The notes: generated by a model not told the origin, from the letters alone. A DNA stretch of 32,089 nucleotides from CAOJBM01 sp051872535 (GCA_051872535.1 JBJEDY010000065.1:1-32089), one strand, 5' to 3'. Numbered from the stretch's first letter, positions 24,111-32,089 are shown. Numbers and translations are program-made.

Positions 24111-24608
24111 ATGAAGTTTGAAAATTTAAAGTGTGTTAGTGATAACGTAAATCTGAATGATTATTTGAAACTATATACGTATGTAAGAGAAAATATGCAT
24201 AATCCTGAATGGTTAGGAACTTTTTCTAAGAGTGAAATAAAAGAAATTTTATCGATTGGCGGGAAAATTTGGTTATATTATGATAATGAATATTTGGTAT
24301 GCTCTATGTTTTATATTCCTTCTAATCAAAAATCGTTAAACAAAAGAAAAATAAACACTTTAGAAACAGAAACTGGTTCATTAGGTCCAATTATGGTTAG
24401 TCCTGATTACGTTGGTAATGGATATATGTTAAAGATGCTAAAGATATTTAATGAATATTGTAATAGTATTGGTATGAAATATATATTTACTAAAGCTCAT
24501 AGCCAAAACTTATATTCCATAAATAATATATATAAAGATGGCTATGTATTAGTAGAAGAATATAAAAATGAAAGAGGAAAAATGTCAGCTTTTCTAAAAT
24601 CTCTATAG
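24111..24608 (+). CDS. GNAT-family N-acetyltransferase
   Basis: 165 residues. The fold is suggested by a central LGPIMVSPDYVGNGYMLKMLKIFNEYC stretch (about residues 84-110). It fits motif A of GNAT enzymes: a beta strand, then the Y-V-G-N-G-Y acetyl-CoA pyrophosphate loop and a helix. A following strand-helix (KYIFTKAHSQNLYSINNIYKDGYVLVEEY) resembles motif B. The substrate cannot be told. There is no convincing ribosome binding site before the ATG, so expression may be low or the start may differ. Confidence 0.7.
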   Translation: MKFENLKCVSDNVNLNDYLKLYTYVRENMHNPEWLGTFSKSEIKEILSIGGKIWLYYDNEYLVCSMFYIPSNQKSLNKRKINTLETETGSLGPIMVSPDYVGNGYMLKMLKIFNEYCNSIGMKYIFTKAHSQNLYSINNIYKDGYVLVEEYKNERGKMSAFLKSL

Positions 24609-24663
24609 TCTTCAAATAAATTACAAGTTATAAAGCAAGAAAAACTAAGTTGAGGTGTACTTT

Positions 24664-25353
24664 ATGAAAGTAATATTAAGAGATAATGAATATAAATCAA
24701 AAGACATTCATCTCATAGATGGAAATAAAACATTAACTATTATGTTTGGTGGCACAGGTGATTTATATTGGATTATTAATAATAAAGATTGTCCAAAAAC
24801 TGAAGATTATTCGTATGATTACTTTGTAATAACTAAAGAAAACTATGCAATATATTCCATATTTGAACAATTAGTAAATGATATAAAGAATATTAATATA
24901 TTTGATAAAAAAGAAATAGAATTTCCTCCATATGTTGAAACAGATGAAGGAAAAAAAGAATACTTAGAAGAATTAGAATTAGATAAAAAAAGATATAGAA
25001 AATATAATATGGCTTATTACAATGATCTTTGTAATGAAAAAACAGATATAATTACATGGGTATCAGACGAAACAGCATTTGAAGTAGCTAACAAAGTTCA
25101 AATAAAAAAAATAGAAGATATATTTGTAATTGAATTTTATACCCAACCATACATAGAAGGATATGAAAGAGAAGATAATATGTTAGGAATTATGGGAATA
25201 AGATTTAGAAATTCAGGAAGTAGATACCAACCATTTAATATAGTTTTTATGAGAATGTTTTCACAACTGCAAAAACTGGATGATGTAAATGATTATGGAC
25301 ACCAAATACATATTGAAGAATATCTATATAAAAAAGGATTAGTTAGGAGATAA
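24664..25353 (+). CDS. Unknown protein, tandem paralogue 1
   Basis: 229 residues, not recognised. It begins with a beta-rich part (LIDGNKTLTIMFGGTGDLYWII), has a charged helical middle (EGKKEYLEELELDKKRYRKY), and ends with IRFRNSGSRYQPFNIVFMRMF and HQIHIEEYLYKKG. The ATG at 24664 follows TGAGGTG; an alternative GTG at 24655 lies in that site. It appears distantly related to the next gene: both have a short YxITxE...L segment in the middle, an [IR]xxRN/KNxG motif and HQ-x(3)-EY near the end. The two are separated by 15 bases and probably co-transcribed. Confidence 0.65.
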   Translation: MKVILRDNEYKSKDIHLIDGNKTLTIMFGGTGDLYWIINNKDCPKTEDYSYDYFVITKENYAIYSIFEQLVNDIKNINIFDKKEIEFPPYVETDEGKKEYLEELELDKKRYRKYNMAYYNDLCNEKTDIITWVSDETAFEVANKVQIKKIEDIFVIEFYTQPYIEGYEREDNMLGIMGIRFRNSGSRYQPFNIVFMRMFSQLQKLDDVNDYGHQIHIEEYLYKKGLVRR

Positions 25354-25368
25354 ACAATATAAGAAGTA

Positions 25369-26100
25369 ATGAAAAAACAGATAAATAATAAAGATAGTAT
25401 AATTATGGTATCAGTAAATAATGGTTATTGTACTGATGTTATAAATATTGAAAAAGGATATCTACAAGACGGAGAACTTGATAAAACAATAAAATTATCA
25501 ATATGGGATGATATTAGTTTTAGTACATATAAAAAAGATATAGATTTATATACAGATATAAAAGAATTAGAATATGAAATAACTATAGAAGATAGAATAT
25601 ATTTTGCTTTAAATAGATTACTTGGTATTGATGAAGAGTTATATATAGATGATGATGATACTAAAGAAGCTTTCAAAAACTATTTAGTTATTAAAAGAAA
25701 TGAAGATAAAATATTATTTATATTTCATGATGAAGATATTAATAAACCTATATTTGAAAGATTTAATATATTTATAAAAAATACTGGACCAGATGTCAGA
25801 AGTAAAATGGATGACTTTAATACAAAATTTAAATTACACTTGTTTTTTAGAGAATCAGCTGAAATATTATTAAATGAAAATCATCAATTTACACTTGATG
25901 AATATTATGAAATATTAAAATTTAAAGGAATATATAAAAAGAAAAATCCGTTTATTTTAAAAAGCGAAAGAAAATATAAAAATGCAGCCGAGAGTTGTTT
26001 AAATTGTATTACTAAATGCACAGAAGAAAAAAGTATTACTAAATGGTGTGGTAAATATGAACCTCAAAAAATATTAAAACCAAATAGAAAGAAAGTTTAA
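25369..26100 (+). CDS. Unknown protein, tandem paralogue 2 with C-terminal Cys cluster
   Basis: 243 residues, not recognised. The body resembles the preceding product at low level (YEITIEDRIYFALNRLLGI, FIKNTGPDVRSKMDDF, NHQFTLDEYY). It differs in a C-terminal addition of about 35 residues with CLNCITKC and, after a gap, WCGKYEP: four Cys in C-x2-C-x3-C-x(10)-C order, possibly a metal site. A short AGAAG precedes the ATG. There is no membrane segment. Confidence 0.65.
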   Translation: MKKQINNKDSIIMVSVNNGYCTDVINIEKGYLQDGELDKTIKLSIWDDISFSTYKKDIDLYTDIKELEYEITIEDRIYFALNRLLGIDEELYIDDDDTKEAFKNYLVIKRNEDKILFIFHDEDINKPIFERFNIFIKNTGPDVRSKMDDFNTKFKLHLFFRESAEILLNENHQFTLDEYYEILKFKGIYKKKNPFILKSERKYKNAAESCLNCITKCTEEKSITKWCGKYEPQKILKPNRKKV

Positions 26101-26199
26101 ATACTTTAAAAAATGGAAATTAGATAAATGACATAAGGATTTTATATGAGAATGATCAATTTAAAAATGTTTTTAAATTAGTTAAATTGATAATTAATA

Positions 26200-26228
26200 T
26201 GGAAAACTTTTGAATTTTAAAGTACAAT
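26200..26228 (+). promoter_or_regulatory. Possible promoter of the sigma-like repeat protein
   Basis: TGGAAA (26200-26205), 17 bases, TACAAT (26223-26228), about 30 bases before the TTG start. Just upstream, AATTTAAAAA/TTTTTAAATT (26158-26179) is a ten-bp AT-only inverted repeat that could be an operator or simply AT-rich sequence. Confidence 0.45.
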
Positions 26229-26257
26229 AAACAATAGTTAATTTGGTGGTGATATAG

Positions 26258-28507
26258 TTGCAAGAAAGTAAATATTATTACAATGAAGTTCCATTATCAG
26301 AATATTGTAGGGAAAATGACATGAACATAAAAACAATAAGGACTAGAATATGGAAGAAAAAAAACAATCCTAAATATAGTCAATATACAGAACAGCAAAT
26401 AATAAATATGGTAGTAGAAACATATGGATCAGGGACAAAATATATGTGGGGAGAAATGTCTCTTAGAAAGTATTGTTTAAATAATGAAATCAATTATGAG
26501 ACAATTACTTCTAGAATAGAAAAATTAAAAAAAGAAAATCCTAGTTTATCTAATGATGAACTTGTAATTGCTGCATTAGAAGAATATCAAAATAAAAATT
26601 ATCGTTTTTTTTATAAAGGCATTCCTTTAAAAGATTATTGTGAAAAACATCCTGAAATCAATTATGGTACTATTCGTTCTTTCATAAATCGTGAATTAGG
26701 GCGTAATCCTAATCTTTCCATAGAAGATACGATTGAATTATATATATTAAAAGAACATAAAGGAAGATATAAATACTATTATTGTGGAATGCCATTAATT
26801 CATTATTGTAAAGAAAATAATATAAATTATTATAATATTATTACTTATATAAAAAGACATAAAAAAGAAAGTATTGATGTTAATTTAAGTGATGATGAAT
26901 ACATTGAAATAATAATGGACCAATATGAGCCATTTGAACTTACATATTCATATAAAGGATTATCTTTAAGACAATATTGTTTACAAAATTCTTTATCATA
27001 TTATGGTATTATAACTTATGTAAAAAGAAAAAGAAATAAAAAAACAAATTTAGATATTAATGATTTAATAGAAGAAGCAATTAATACTGTTAATCGTTAT
27101 GGAATAATATATTATTATAATGGAATTCCTTTAAAAGATTACTGCAAAGAACATCAATTAAATATTGATTCAATTAGAAGTAGTATTATAAGAAAAAAGA
27201 ATACAACAGATACGCCATTACAAGAAATTGTTAACGAATGTGTTGAAAACTATAAAGAGTTCACAGTTAAATATTTTTATGAAGGTAAGCCTTTATATTC
27301 TTATTGTAAGAAAATTGGGTTAAGTTATGCAACGGTATTATCAGCCTATGAAGAAAAAAGAAAATTAAGTAACCAAACAACTGAAGAAATTATAAAAGAA
27401 ATAGTTGATTATTATATTCAAAATCCACCAATTAGAACAAAATACTATGTAACAGACGATAAAACAGAATCTTTAAGAAATTTTTGTAACAAAAATGGTT
27501 ATTCTTATTTAGCAATATATCTAAGAATGAAATCATTAGAACAAAAAGAGATATTTGAAGAAAAAGAAAAGTGTATGATGTATGCAATTGAAAAATATGA
27601 AAGAAAATTACAAATTCAAAAAATCAATAATTTATTTGAAGAACTTAAACAAAGAAAAAAGATGAATGATGTGGAACTAAAAGAGCTATGCAAAACATTA
27701 AAAATAAACTATGATAATGTTAAAGATTTAGTTGGAATGGAGTTTTCATTAAATCAAGCAATTAATATAATATGGTTCTTTTCGGATAGAAAAGATAATA
27801 ATGATAATAAATTAATTTCAGATAAAAAATTAATTGATATTTTTGATATGATTAACCAAATCAAAAGTGCAAATGCAACAGAAATAATGAATTTTGGATT
27901 ATATGATTTAATAGGTATTTATAAAAGCGAACTTTATGATACTAGAACAGCAATGTTAATAAGACAGCAAAAATATTTTAAAAAAATAATTTGGACTTTA
28001 TGCCAAGAATATAATCTTAAATTAACTAAAGATAATTTTGAAGAATTTGAAAATGAAATAAAGACATATTTTATAATTGCAATAAATCGTTTACATTTAA
28101 ATACAAATGGTCAGATTATTAAATATATAGATCTTACTATAAAAGGATATTTTAGAACATATTTGAAAAAACAAAAACAGCAAATAACATATATTTCACT
28201 TGATGAAAATAAATTTAAAAATGAAAAAGGAACAAATAATGCTAAAACAAGATTAGATTATATTGAGGATAAAAAATATGATAATGTAAATGGAAGTGTT
28301 TTTAGTGATAAAATGATGACAATATTAAAGACACTTTCACCAGATGATTTTTCTTTTATTGTTTTGAAATTTCAAGAAGAATATAGTGATGAAGAATTAG
28401 CGAATTATTTTCAAACAAATATAGAAAAAGTAAAAGAGACAGAAATGAGAATATTATCTTTATTAAAAGATAATCCTAATGTTCAGATACTTAAAAAAAA
28501 GTTATAA
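26258..28507 (+). CDS. Sigma-70-like protein with tandem helix-turn-helix-like modules
   Basis: 749 residues. Residues about 5-450 are eight tandem units of 54-60 residues: Y-x-G-x-P-L-x-x-Y-C, then a 'I-N-Y-x-T-I' helix, then basic residues and an acidic S/T-x-E-E-x-I helix. The YC pair recurs at 16, 72, 127, 183, 240, 295, 349 and 409 (FC); a ninth degenerate copy (ELCKTLKINYDNV) is near 477. The C-terminal part resembles sigma-70: residues about 575-650 look like region 2 (FIIAINRLHLNTNGQIIKYI, then IKGYFRTYLKK), and 683-738 like region 4 (LSPDDFSFIVLKF, then YSDEELANYF). The start is TTG, eight or so bases after GGTGGTGAT; the next ATG would destroy the first unit. It is probably a regulator or alternative sigma factor with multiple DNA contacts; the function is inferred. 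Confidence 0.65.
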   Translation: MQESKYYYNEVPLSEYCRENDMNIKTIRTRIWKKKNNPKYSQYTEQQIINMVVETYGSGTKYMWGEMSLRKYCLNNEINYETITSRIEKLKKENPSLSNDELVIAALEEYQNKNYRFFYKGIPLKDYCEKHPEINYGTIRSFINRELGRNPNLSIEDTIELYILKEHKGRYKYYYCGMPLIHYCKENNINYYNIITYIKRHKKESIDVNLSDDEYIEIIMDQYEPFELTYSYKGLSLRQYCLQNSLSYYGIITYVKRKRNKKTNLDINDLIEEAINTVNRYGIIYYYNGIPLKDYCKEHQLNIDSIRSSIIRKKNTTDTPLQEIVNECVENYKEFTVKYFYEGKPLYSYCKKIGLSYATVLSAYEEKRKLSNQTTEEIIKEIVDYYIQNPPIRTKYYVTDDKTESLRNFCNKNGYSYLAIYLRMKSLEQKEIFEEKEKCMMYAIEKYERKLQIQKINNLFEELKQRKKMNDVELKELCKTLKINYDNVKDLVGMEFSLNQAINIIWFFSDRKDNNDNKLISDKKLIDIFDMINQIKSANATEIMNFGLYDLIGIYKSELYDTRTAMLIRQQKYFKKIIWTLCQEYNLKLTKDNFEEFENEIKTYFIIAINRLHLNTNGQIIKYIDLTIKGYFRTYLKKQKQQITYISLDENKFKNEKGTNNAKTRLDYIEDKKYDNVNGSVFSDKMMTILKTLSPDDFSFIVLKFQEEYSDEELANYFQTNIEKVKETEMRILSLLKDNPNVQILKKKL
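26270..27607 (+). repeat. Coding tandem repeat, eight modules of about 165 bases
   Basis: The DNA encoding the module array within the sigma-like gene. Units are similar in protein but clearly diverged in nucleotides, so the array is old rather than a recent expansion. The spacing of the conserved YC codons is 56, 55, 56, 57, 55, 54 and 60 codons. Confidence 0.85.
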
Positions 28508-28580
28508 TAATTATGATAATGTTATATTTTTTATCAAATTAAAGATATATAAAAATAATAGATTTTAAGAGGAGGGTAAT

Positions 28581-29240
28581 ATGATTAGTACAAGCTGTCA
28601 CAAAAATTGGCAATCAGATCACTATATTACATATGCTATTTCTGGTAATAGAGGTCAAGATGCAAACTATCAAGGAAGGTGTTATCCAAAATTAGCACCG
28701 AAATTGTCTTTTTGGAAAGTATGGCATGACAATATAGGAGTAATTTCAGAGGAAGAAAATATAAAGTATTATATTCAAGAATATTGGAATCAAGTTTTAT
28801 CAAAATTGGATCCAGAAGATGTTTATAGAGAACTTGATAATTCTATTTTACTATGTTATGAATCTAATATGGAATTTTGTCATAGACATATTGTCGCAGC
28901 ATGGTTTGAAATATTACTTGGAATAAAAGTCCCTGAAATTAAGATAATTGATGGCAAAATTGTTGAAGTTGATAGACCTTCATATATTAAAGAATACTTA
29001 GAAGATGCTATGAGGCAAAATAGGAATATGAGAGGCTTTAATTCTTTAAGAGCTTTATATTTATTTGAAAAAGGAGAAAAATTAGAGACTTTAGCAGAAG
29101 AAATAGAAATCAAAACTGGAATGTGTTCTGATGAATATAGACAAGCCGCTTGTTTTCTTAGATGTGATGCAGATGAAGTTGAGTTAGAATATAACAAAAA
29201 TAAAAGTAAAAAACAATTAGTAAAGAATATAATATCTTAA
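28581..29240 (+). CDS. DUF488-like protein
   Basis: 219 residues. ISGNRGQDANYQGRCYPKLAPKLSFWKVW near the N-terminus and LLCYESNMEFCHRHIVAAWFE (about residues 94-114) resemble DUF488 proteins, whose signature is LLCxE...CHR. Function in that family is unknown. A C-terminal half of about 100 residues is helical and not recognised. GAGGAGGG is a strong ribosome binding site before the ATG. It lies 73 bases after the sigma-like gene without a terminator between, so it may be co-transcribed with it. Confidence 0.65.
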   Translation: MISTSCHKNWQSDHYITYAISGNRGQDANYQGRCYPKLAPKLSFWKVWHDNIGVISEEENIKYYIQEYWNQVLSKLDPEDVYRELDNSILLCYESNMEFCHRHIVAAWFEILLGIKVPEIKIIDGKIVEVDRPSYIKEYLEDAMRQNRNMRGFNSLRALYLFEKGEKLETLAEEIEIKTGMCSDEYRQAACFLRCDADEVELEYNKNKSKKQLVKNIIS

Positions 29241-29280
29241 TATCATAATTATTAATAAATATTCAAGCTGTAGACAAACA

Positions 29281-29302
29281 CCTAGAATTTTCTAGGTTTT
29301 TT
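29281..29302 (+). terminator. Terminator after the DUF488-like gene
   Basis: CCTAGA/TCTAGG around ATTT, followed by six T. It ends the unit upstream, 40 bases after its last stop codon. Confidence 0.8.
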
Positions 29303-29365
29303 CTTGTGATAAAATCTTTTTGTTTAAATGAAAATAACTTTGTTAACATACTAATTAATAATATG

Positions 29366-29374
29366 TGATATAAT
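29366..29374 (+). promoter_or_regulatory. Extended -10 promoter of the YoaP-like gene
   Basis: TGATATAAT, extended -10, 42 bases before the GTG start; TTAACA stands upstream at 29343-29348 but with a spacing of 20. Confidence 0.6.
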
Positions 29375-29416
29375 CTAAGTGTTAGAAAAATAATAATTTA
29401 CTAGGAGATGAAGTTA

Positions 29417-30160
29417 GTGAATGAGTATATCAATTTAACCTTAGAAAATATTGAAGAAGAGCATATATGTTGTGCTATTGGTGATCCAAAACATCAAAAT
29501 GGTGTTAATAATAAAAAAGAATGGATAAAAAACAAATTAAAAGATGGCCATGTTTTTAGAAAATTAAATGCAAGAGGTAAAATATTTATTGAATATGAGC
29601 CAATAGAAACTGCTTGGATTCCTATTGATGGTAAAAACTATGAATATATTTATTGTCTATGGGTAGCAGGAAGTTTTAAAGGTAAAGGAATTGGAAAAGA
29701 ACTATTAGAATATGCGATAAATGATTCTAAAGAAAAAGGAAAAAGTGGTATATGTACTTTAACATCCAAGAAGAAGAAACCATTTTTAGGAGAAAAGAAA
29801 TTCTTTGAACATTATGGTTTTAAAGTTGTTGATAGCATTGGGGATTATGAATTGTTAGCATTAAAATTTGATGATAGTGAAACGCCTAAATTTAATGATC
29901 AAGCAAGAACTATGAAAATAGATAATCAAGATTTTACTATATATTATAGTAATGAATGTCCATATGTAGAATATGAAGTAAAAGAGTTATTAGATTATGC
30001 CAAAGAAAAGAACATAATAATTAATTTTATAAAAATAGATTCATTAGAAAAAGCCAAGAATGCTCCTTGTGTTTTTAATAACTGGGCTAATTTTTATAAA
30101 GGAGAGTTTATATCTAATACTATACTAAATGCAAATTCATTTGAAAAGTTAATTAAATAA
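29417..30160 (+). CDS. GNAT acetyltransferase fused to YoaP-like domain
   Basis: 247 residues. An N-terminal GNAT domain has LWVAGSFKGKGIGKELLEYA (acetyl-CoA loop, about residues 80-100) and KFFEHYGFKVVDSI. A C-terminal domain of about 90 residues with TIYYSNECPYVEYEVKELLDYAKEKNI resembles the YoaP-type thioredoxin-like domain, with a single Cys-Pro-Tyr. The N-terminal EHICCAIGD segment is also seen in the family. GTG at 29417 is chosen because AGGAG lies nine bases before it; the ATG at 29408 abuts that site. The substrate is unknown. Confidence 0.8.
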   Translation: MNEYINLTLENIEEEHICCAIGDPKHQNGVNNKKEWIKNKLKDGHVFRKLNARGKIFIEYEPIETAWIPIDGKNYEYIYCLWVAGSFKGKGIGKELLEYAINDSKEKGKSGICTLTSKKKKPFLGEKKFFEHYGFKVVDSIGDYELLALKFDDSETPKFNDQARTMKIDNQDFTIYYSNECPYVEYEVKELLDYAKEKNIIINFIKIDSLEKAKNAPCVFNNWANFYKGEFISNTILNANSFEKLIK

Positions 30161-30190
30161 TAAATTAATTTTTTATAAAGAAAAAAATAT

Positions 30191-30667
30191 ATGAAAAATA
30201 AAATATTGAATCCTTTTAGTATGTTTGTTATAGGACAACTATTAGGAATAATTAGTAGATTATTAGATATTTATACTCAAATTTTAGGAGATGTATTTTC
30301 GCAAATGGCTATATGGATATTACTAGGAACAATAATCTCTATATATAGTGATACCCAAAAGAAAGCTATGTTAAATATGTTTACATTTTGTATAGGGATG
30401 CTTATAACATATTATACATGCGCTTATATTACAAAAGGTGTATATAGTAATACTTATATAATTGGATGGACTATATTTGCTTTTTGTTCACCAATATTTG
30501 CATATTTTACTTGGATGGCAAAAGAAAAAGGAATATTATCCAAAATAATAAGTATAGGAATAGTTTTGGTATCAGTACTATCAAGTATTATTTTATTTGA
30601 TGGTTTAAAAATACATGATTTTATAATAAATGTTGCTTTAATATATATATTATTTTTAAATAGATAA
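30191..30667 (+). CDS. Small multi-pass membrane protein
   Basis: 158 residues with five or six hydrophobic segments (about 10-30, 38-53, 62-80, 90-108, 118-137 and 143-156). They include MFVIGQLLGIISRLLDIY and IISIGIVLVSVLSSIIL. No residues that would suggest transport or catalysis stand out. The ribosome binding site is weak (AAAGAAAAAAAT). It lies 30 bases after the YoaP-like gene and probably shares its transcript. Function unknown. Confidence 0.7.
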   Translation: MKNKILNPFSMFVIGQLLGIISRLLDIYTQILGDVFSQMAIWILLGTIISIYSDTQKKAMLNMFTFCIGMLITYYTCAYITKGVYSNTYIIGWTIFAFCSPIFAYFTWMAKEKGILSKIISIGIVLVSVLSSIILFDGLKIHDFIINVALIYILFLNR

Positions 30668-30710
30668 CTAAACTCAGATTTAGTATAAGAAAGTTGTAAA
30701 TTAAATAATA

Positions 30711-30740
30711 AAAAGGAAGATAATAAAGTATCTTCTTTTC
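30711..30740. terminator. Bidirectional terminator between convergent genes
   Basis: GAAGATA (30716-30722) and TATCTTC (30729-30735) around a six-base loop, with A-rich and T-rich flanks on the two sides. It can end transcription from both directions; the foldase gene stop (TAG) is at its right edge. Confidence 0.8.
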
Positions 30741-31987
30741 TAATTTAAATAATTATTATAATCATTATATTTATCATTAAGGTTACTATCATATATTTTA
30801 AAACCATAATTTTTTCTGATTTTTACCATAGTTTTATAATATAACCAATCATCTTCATTTAATAAATTATTAGCAAGTGTTGTTTTGATATCATCTTCAC
30901 AATCTTCTAAATCTAATTTATCTTTTTCTCCAGTCTTTATTATAATATGATAACCATATTCACTATTAAATGGTTTTTTAGTGTATTCATTTATTTTAAG
31001 TTTATATGCAACATTAAATAATTCCTTATCACTAATTGAATCTTTATTAACATATCCTAAAGAACCACCAGAATCTTTTGTAGATTCATCATCTGAATAC
31101 TCTTTAGCTAATTTTATAAAAGCTTTTTTTTTATCATCAGCTTCATCTAATTTTCTGATTATTTCTTCAGCTTTGGTTTTTGCAATGCTTTCAGCTTTAT
31201 CTCTTTCTTCTTGTGTCATTTCTTCATTTGTTTTTGGAGTAATTAAAATATGAGAAATCTTAATGTCGCCAACAATTTCTTTTTCATAATAATCTTCAAT
31301 ATCTTTCTTTTTAATACTATCTTTTATATAATCAATTACTACTTTATCTTGTAAATAAAAAGCTACAATACTATTTTTATATTCTTCTATAGAACTATAT
31401 TTAGTATAGTACTTAATATAATCAAGTAATTCTTCATCATAAGCTTCTTTTAAGCTAGTGAGCATATAATCAGCATATTCATTAGCTTCATTTATTAAAT
31501 TGGGATTTAAAGACTTTAATAATCTTTCATCTAATAGAAAAAGTAAAGCTTCAATATCAGTATTCTTTGTATTAGATGATATTTCTTTTATTTCATCATC
31601 AGTAACATATATACCTAATTCTTCATATCCAGCTACAGCATTATCTGGCTTTTCCATTCCTACTATTTCAATTTGTATAGTATATTCTTTTTCATCATCG
31701 TCTTCATTTAAATATCTAAATATTATTTCTTTTTTACCAATTGAACTAGTATCAATAATTTCATTTTTAGATATTAATTCTCCATTATTAATATTCTTAA
31801 TTAAATCTTCTAAATAAACTTCACTACCTATTTCAAAAGTTAAATTATCAACTAATCTTATTTTAGTTTCTTTTTTATTATTTTCCTTTTTTATTTCGGT
31901 AATTACAATAGGAGTTACAATTAATCCAACTATTATTATAAATATAATAACTACTAACAAAATATGTCTTTTAAACCATGTTAACAT
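30740..31987 (-). CDS. Membrane-anchored PrsA-like parvulin peptidyl-prolyl isomerase
   Basis: 415 residues. A short basic N-terminus (MLTWFKRH) and one membrane segment (about 7-30) are followed by a beta-rich region (about 42-110, LVDNLTFEIGSEVYLEDLI, then IFRYLN), perhaps Ig-like. A helical SurA/PrsA-like part covers about 125-240. The parvulin domain spans about 243-352, with ISHILITPK, LAKEYSDD, SGGSLGYV and SEYGYHII. It probably helps exported proteins fold outside the membrane. No lipobox Cys is seen, unlike typical PrsA lipoproteins, so it is anchored by the membrane segment. The ATG at 31987 is taken; an upstream frame to 32029 would include the promoter. Confidence 0.85.
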   Translation of the reverse strand: MLTWFKRHILLVVIIFIIIVGLIVTPIVITEIKKENNKKETKIRLVDNLTFEIGSEVYLEDLIKNINNGELISKNEIIDTSSIGKKEIIFRYLNEDDDEKEYTIQIEIVGMEKPDNAVAGYEELGIYVTDDEIKEISSNTKNTDIEALLFLLDERLLKSLNPNLINEANEYADYMLTSLKEAYDEELLDYIKYYTKYSSIEEYKNSIVAFYLQDKVVIDYIKDSIKKKDIEDYYEKEIVGDIKISHILITPKTNEEMTQEERDKAESIAKTKAEEIIRKLDEADDKKKAFIKLAKEYSDDESTKDSGGSLGYVNKDSISDKELFNVAYKLKINEYTKKPFNSEYGYHIIIKTGEKDKLDLEDCEDDIKTTLANNLLNEDDWLYYKTMVKIRKNYGFKIYDSNLNDKYNDYNNYLN

Positions 31988-32009
31988 AAAATCACTACTT
32001 TCTAAAAAA

Positions 32010-32018
32010 ATTATAACA
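32010..32018 (-). promoter_or_regulatory. Extended -10 promoter of the PrsA-like gene
   Basis: Minus strand TGTTATAAT, an extended -10, 23 bases before the ATG. No convincing -35. Confidence 0.6.
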
Positions 32019-32050
32019 TATAATTTCAAATTTTTATGATTATCTAAGTT

Positions 32051-32079
32051 TTGTCAAATTATAAAATTTATGGTATTAT
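32051..32079 (+). promoter_or_regulatory. Outward promoter for a gene beyond the window
   Basis: TTGTCA (32051-32056), 17 bases, TATTAT (32074-32079) with TGG before it (extended -10). It faces right, divergent from the foldase gene; the gene it serves is outside the window. Confidence 0.6.
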
Positions 32080-32089
32080 AATCACGACA

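Noticed and set aside
26158..26179. AT-only palindrome as operator of the sigma-like gene
   Set aside because: In DNA this rich in A and T such palindromes are frequent; mentioned only with the promoter entry.
1..32089. Reading TGA as Trp (Mycoplasma code)
   Set aside because: All conserved Trp positions use TGG, and no conserved protein needs TGA read-through.
1..32089. CRISPR arrays, insertion sequences, rRNA or tRNA genes
   Set aside because: No regularly spaced direct repeats, transposase frames or tRNA-like folds other than tmRNA were found.

Overview
The window is AT-rich chromosomal DNA from a Gram-positive, low-GC bacterium. Support for this includes the gene order of the S10/spc/alpha ribosomal operon, a zinc-type S14 and zinc-type L36, a zinc-lid adenylate kinase, a T-box leader in front of pheST, and AGGAGG-type ribosome binding sites before most genes. 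Trp is encoded by TGG and the genes read cleanly in the standard bacterial code. TGA is nevertheless used as a stop only once in 41 genes. Together with the missing rpmD and map genes, this suggests a member of the Bacilli close to the Erysipelotrichia/RF39/Mollicutes branch. That placement is inference; no 16S gene is present.

Region 1 (1-10620, + strand) is one tightly packed operon from the 3' end of rplB to rplQ: rplB-rpsS-rplV-rpsC-rplP-rpmC-rpsQ-rplN-rplX-rplE-rpsN-rpsH-rplF-rplR-rpsE-rplO-secY-adk-infA-rpmJ-rpsM-rpsK-rpoA-rplQ. Many genes overlap or are separated by a few bases. The operon ends in a 12-bp-stem hairpin that also serves the convergent neighbour. Region 2 (10593-12106, - strand) holds a membrane-anchored serine hydrolase of the class A beta-lactamase fold and a small conserved membrane protein. 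Region 3 (12160-14790, +) holds a long coiled-coil/acidic protein and a DUF1292-like small protein.

Region 4 (14792-18503, +) is a complete T-box(Phe)-pheS-pheT unit with promoter, specifier TTC, T-box and terminator. Region 5 (18530-22028, -) is a two-gene unit: a membrane protein with a J-domain-like head lacking HPD, then a large exported protein with about 14 cysteine repeats. Region 6 (22123-22596, +) is ssrA (tmRNA), with its own promoter and terminator and a tag ending AFA.

Region 7 (22600-30740, mostly +) is an accessory-looking block behind ssrA. It holds a Cys/His-containing unknown protein, a possible small RNA, a GNAT acetyltransferase, two diverged tandem paralogues of unknown function, a 749-residue sigma-70-like protein carrying a tandem array of helix-turn-helix-like modules, a DUF488-like protein, a YoaP-type acetyltransferase fusion and a small membrane protein. 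Region 8 (30740-31987, -) encodes a membrane-anchored PrsA-like parvulin foldase, divergent from an outward promoter at the window edge.

The most unusual item is the sigma-like protein with its module array at 26258-28507. The J-like/cysteine-repeat pair at 18549-21953 is the second candidate for an undescribed system.
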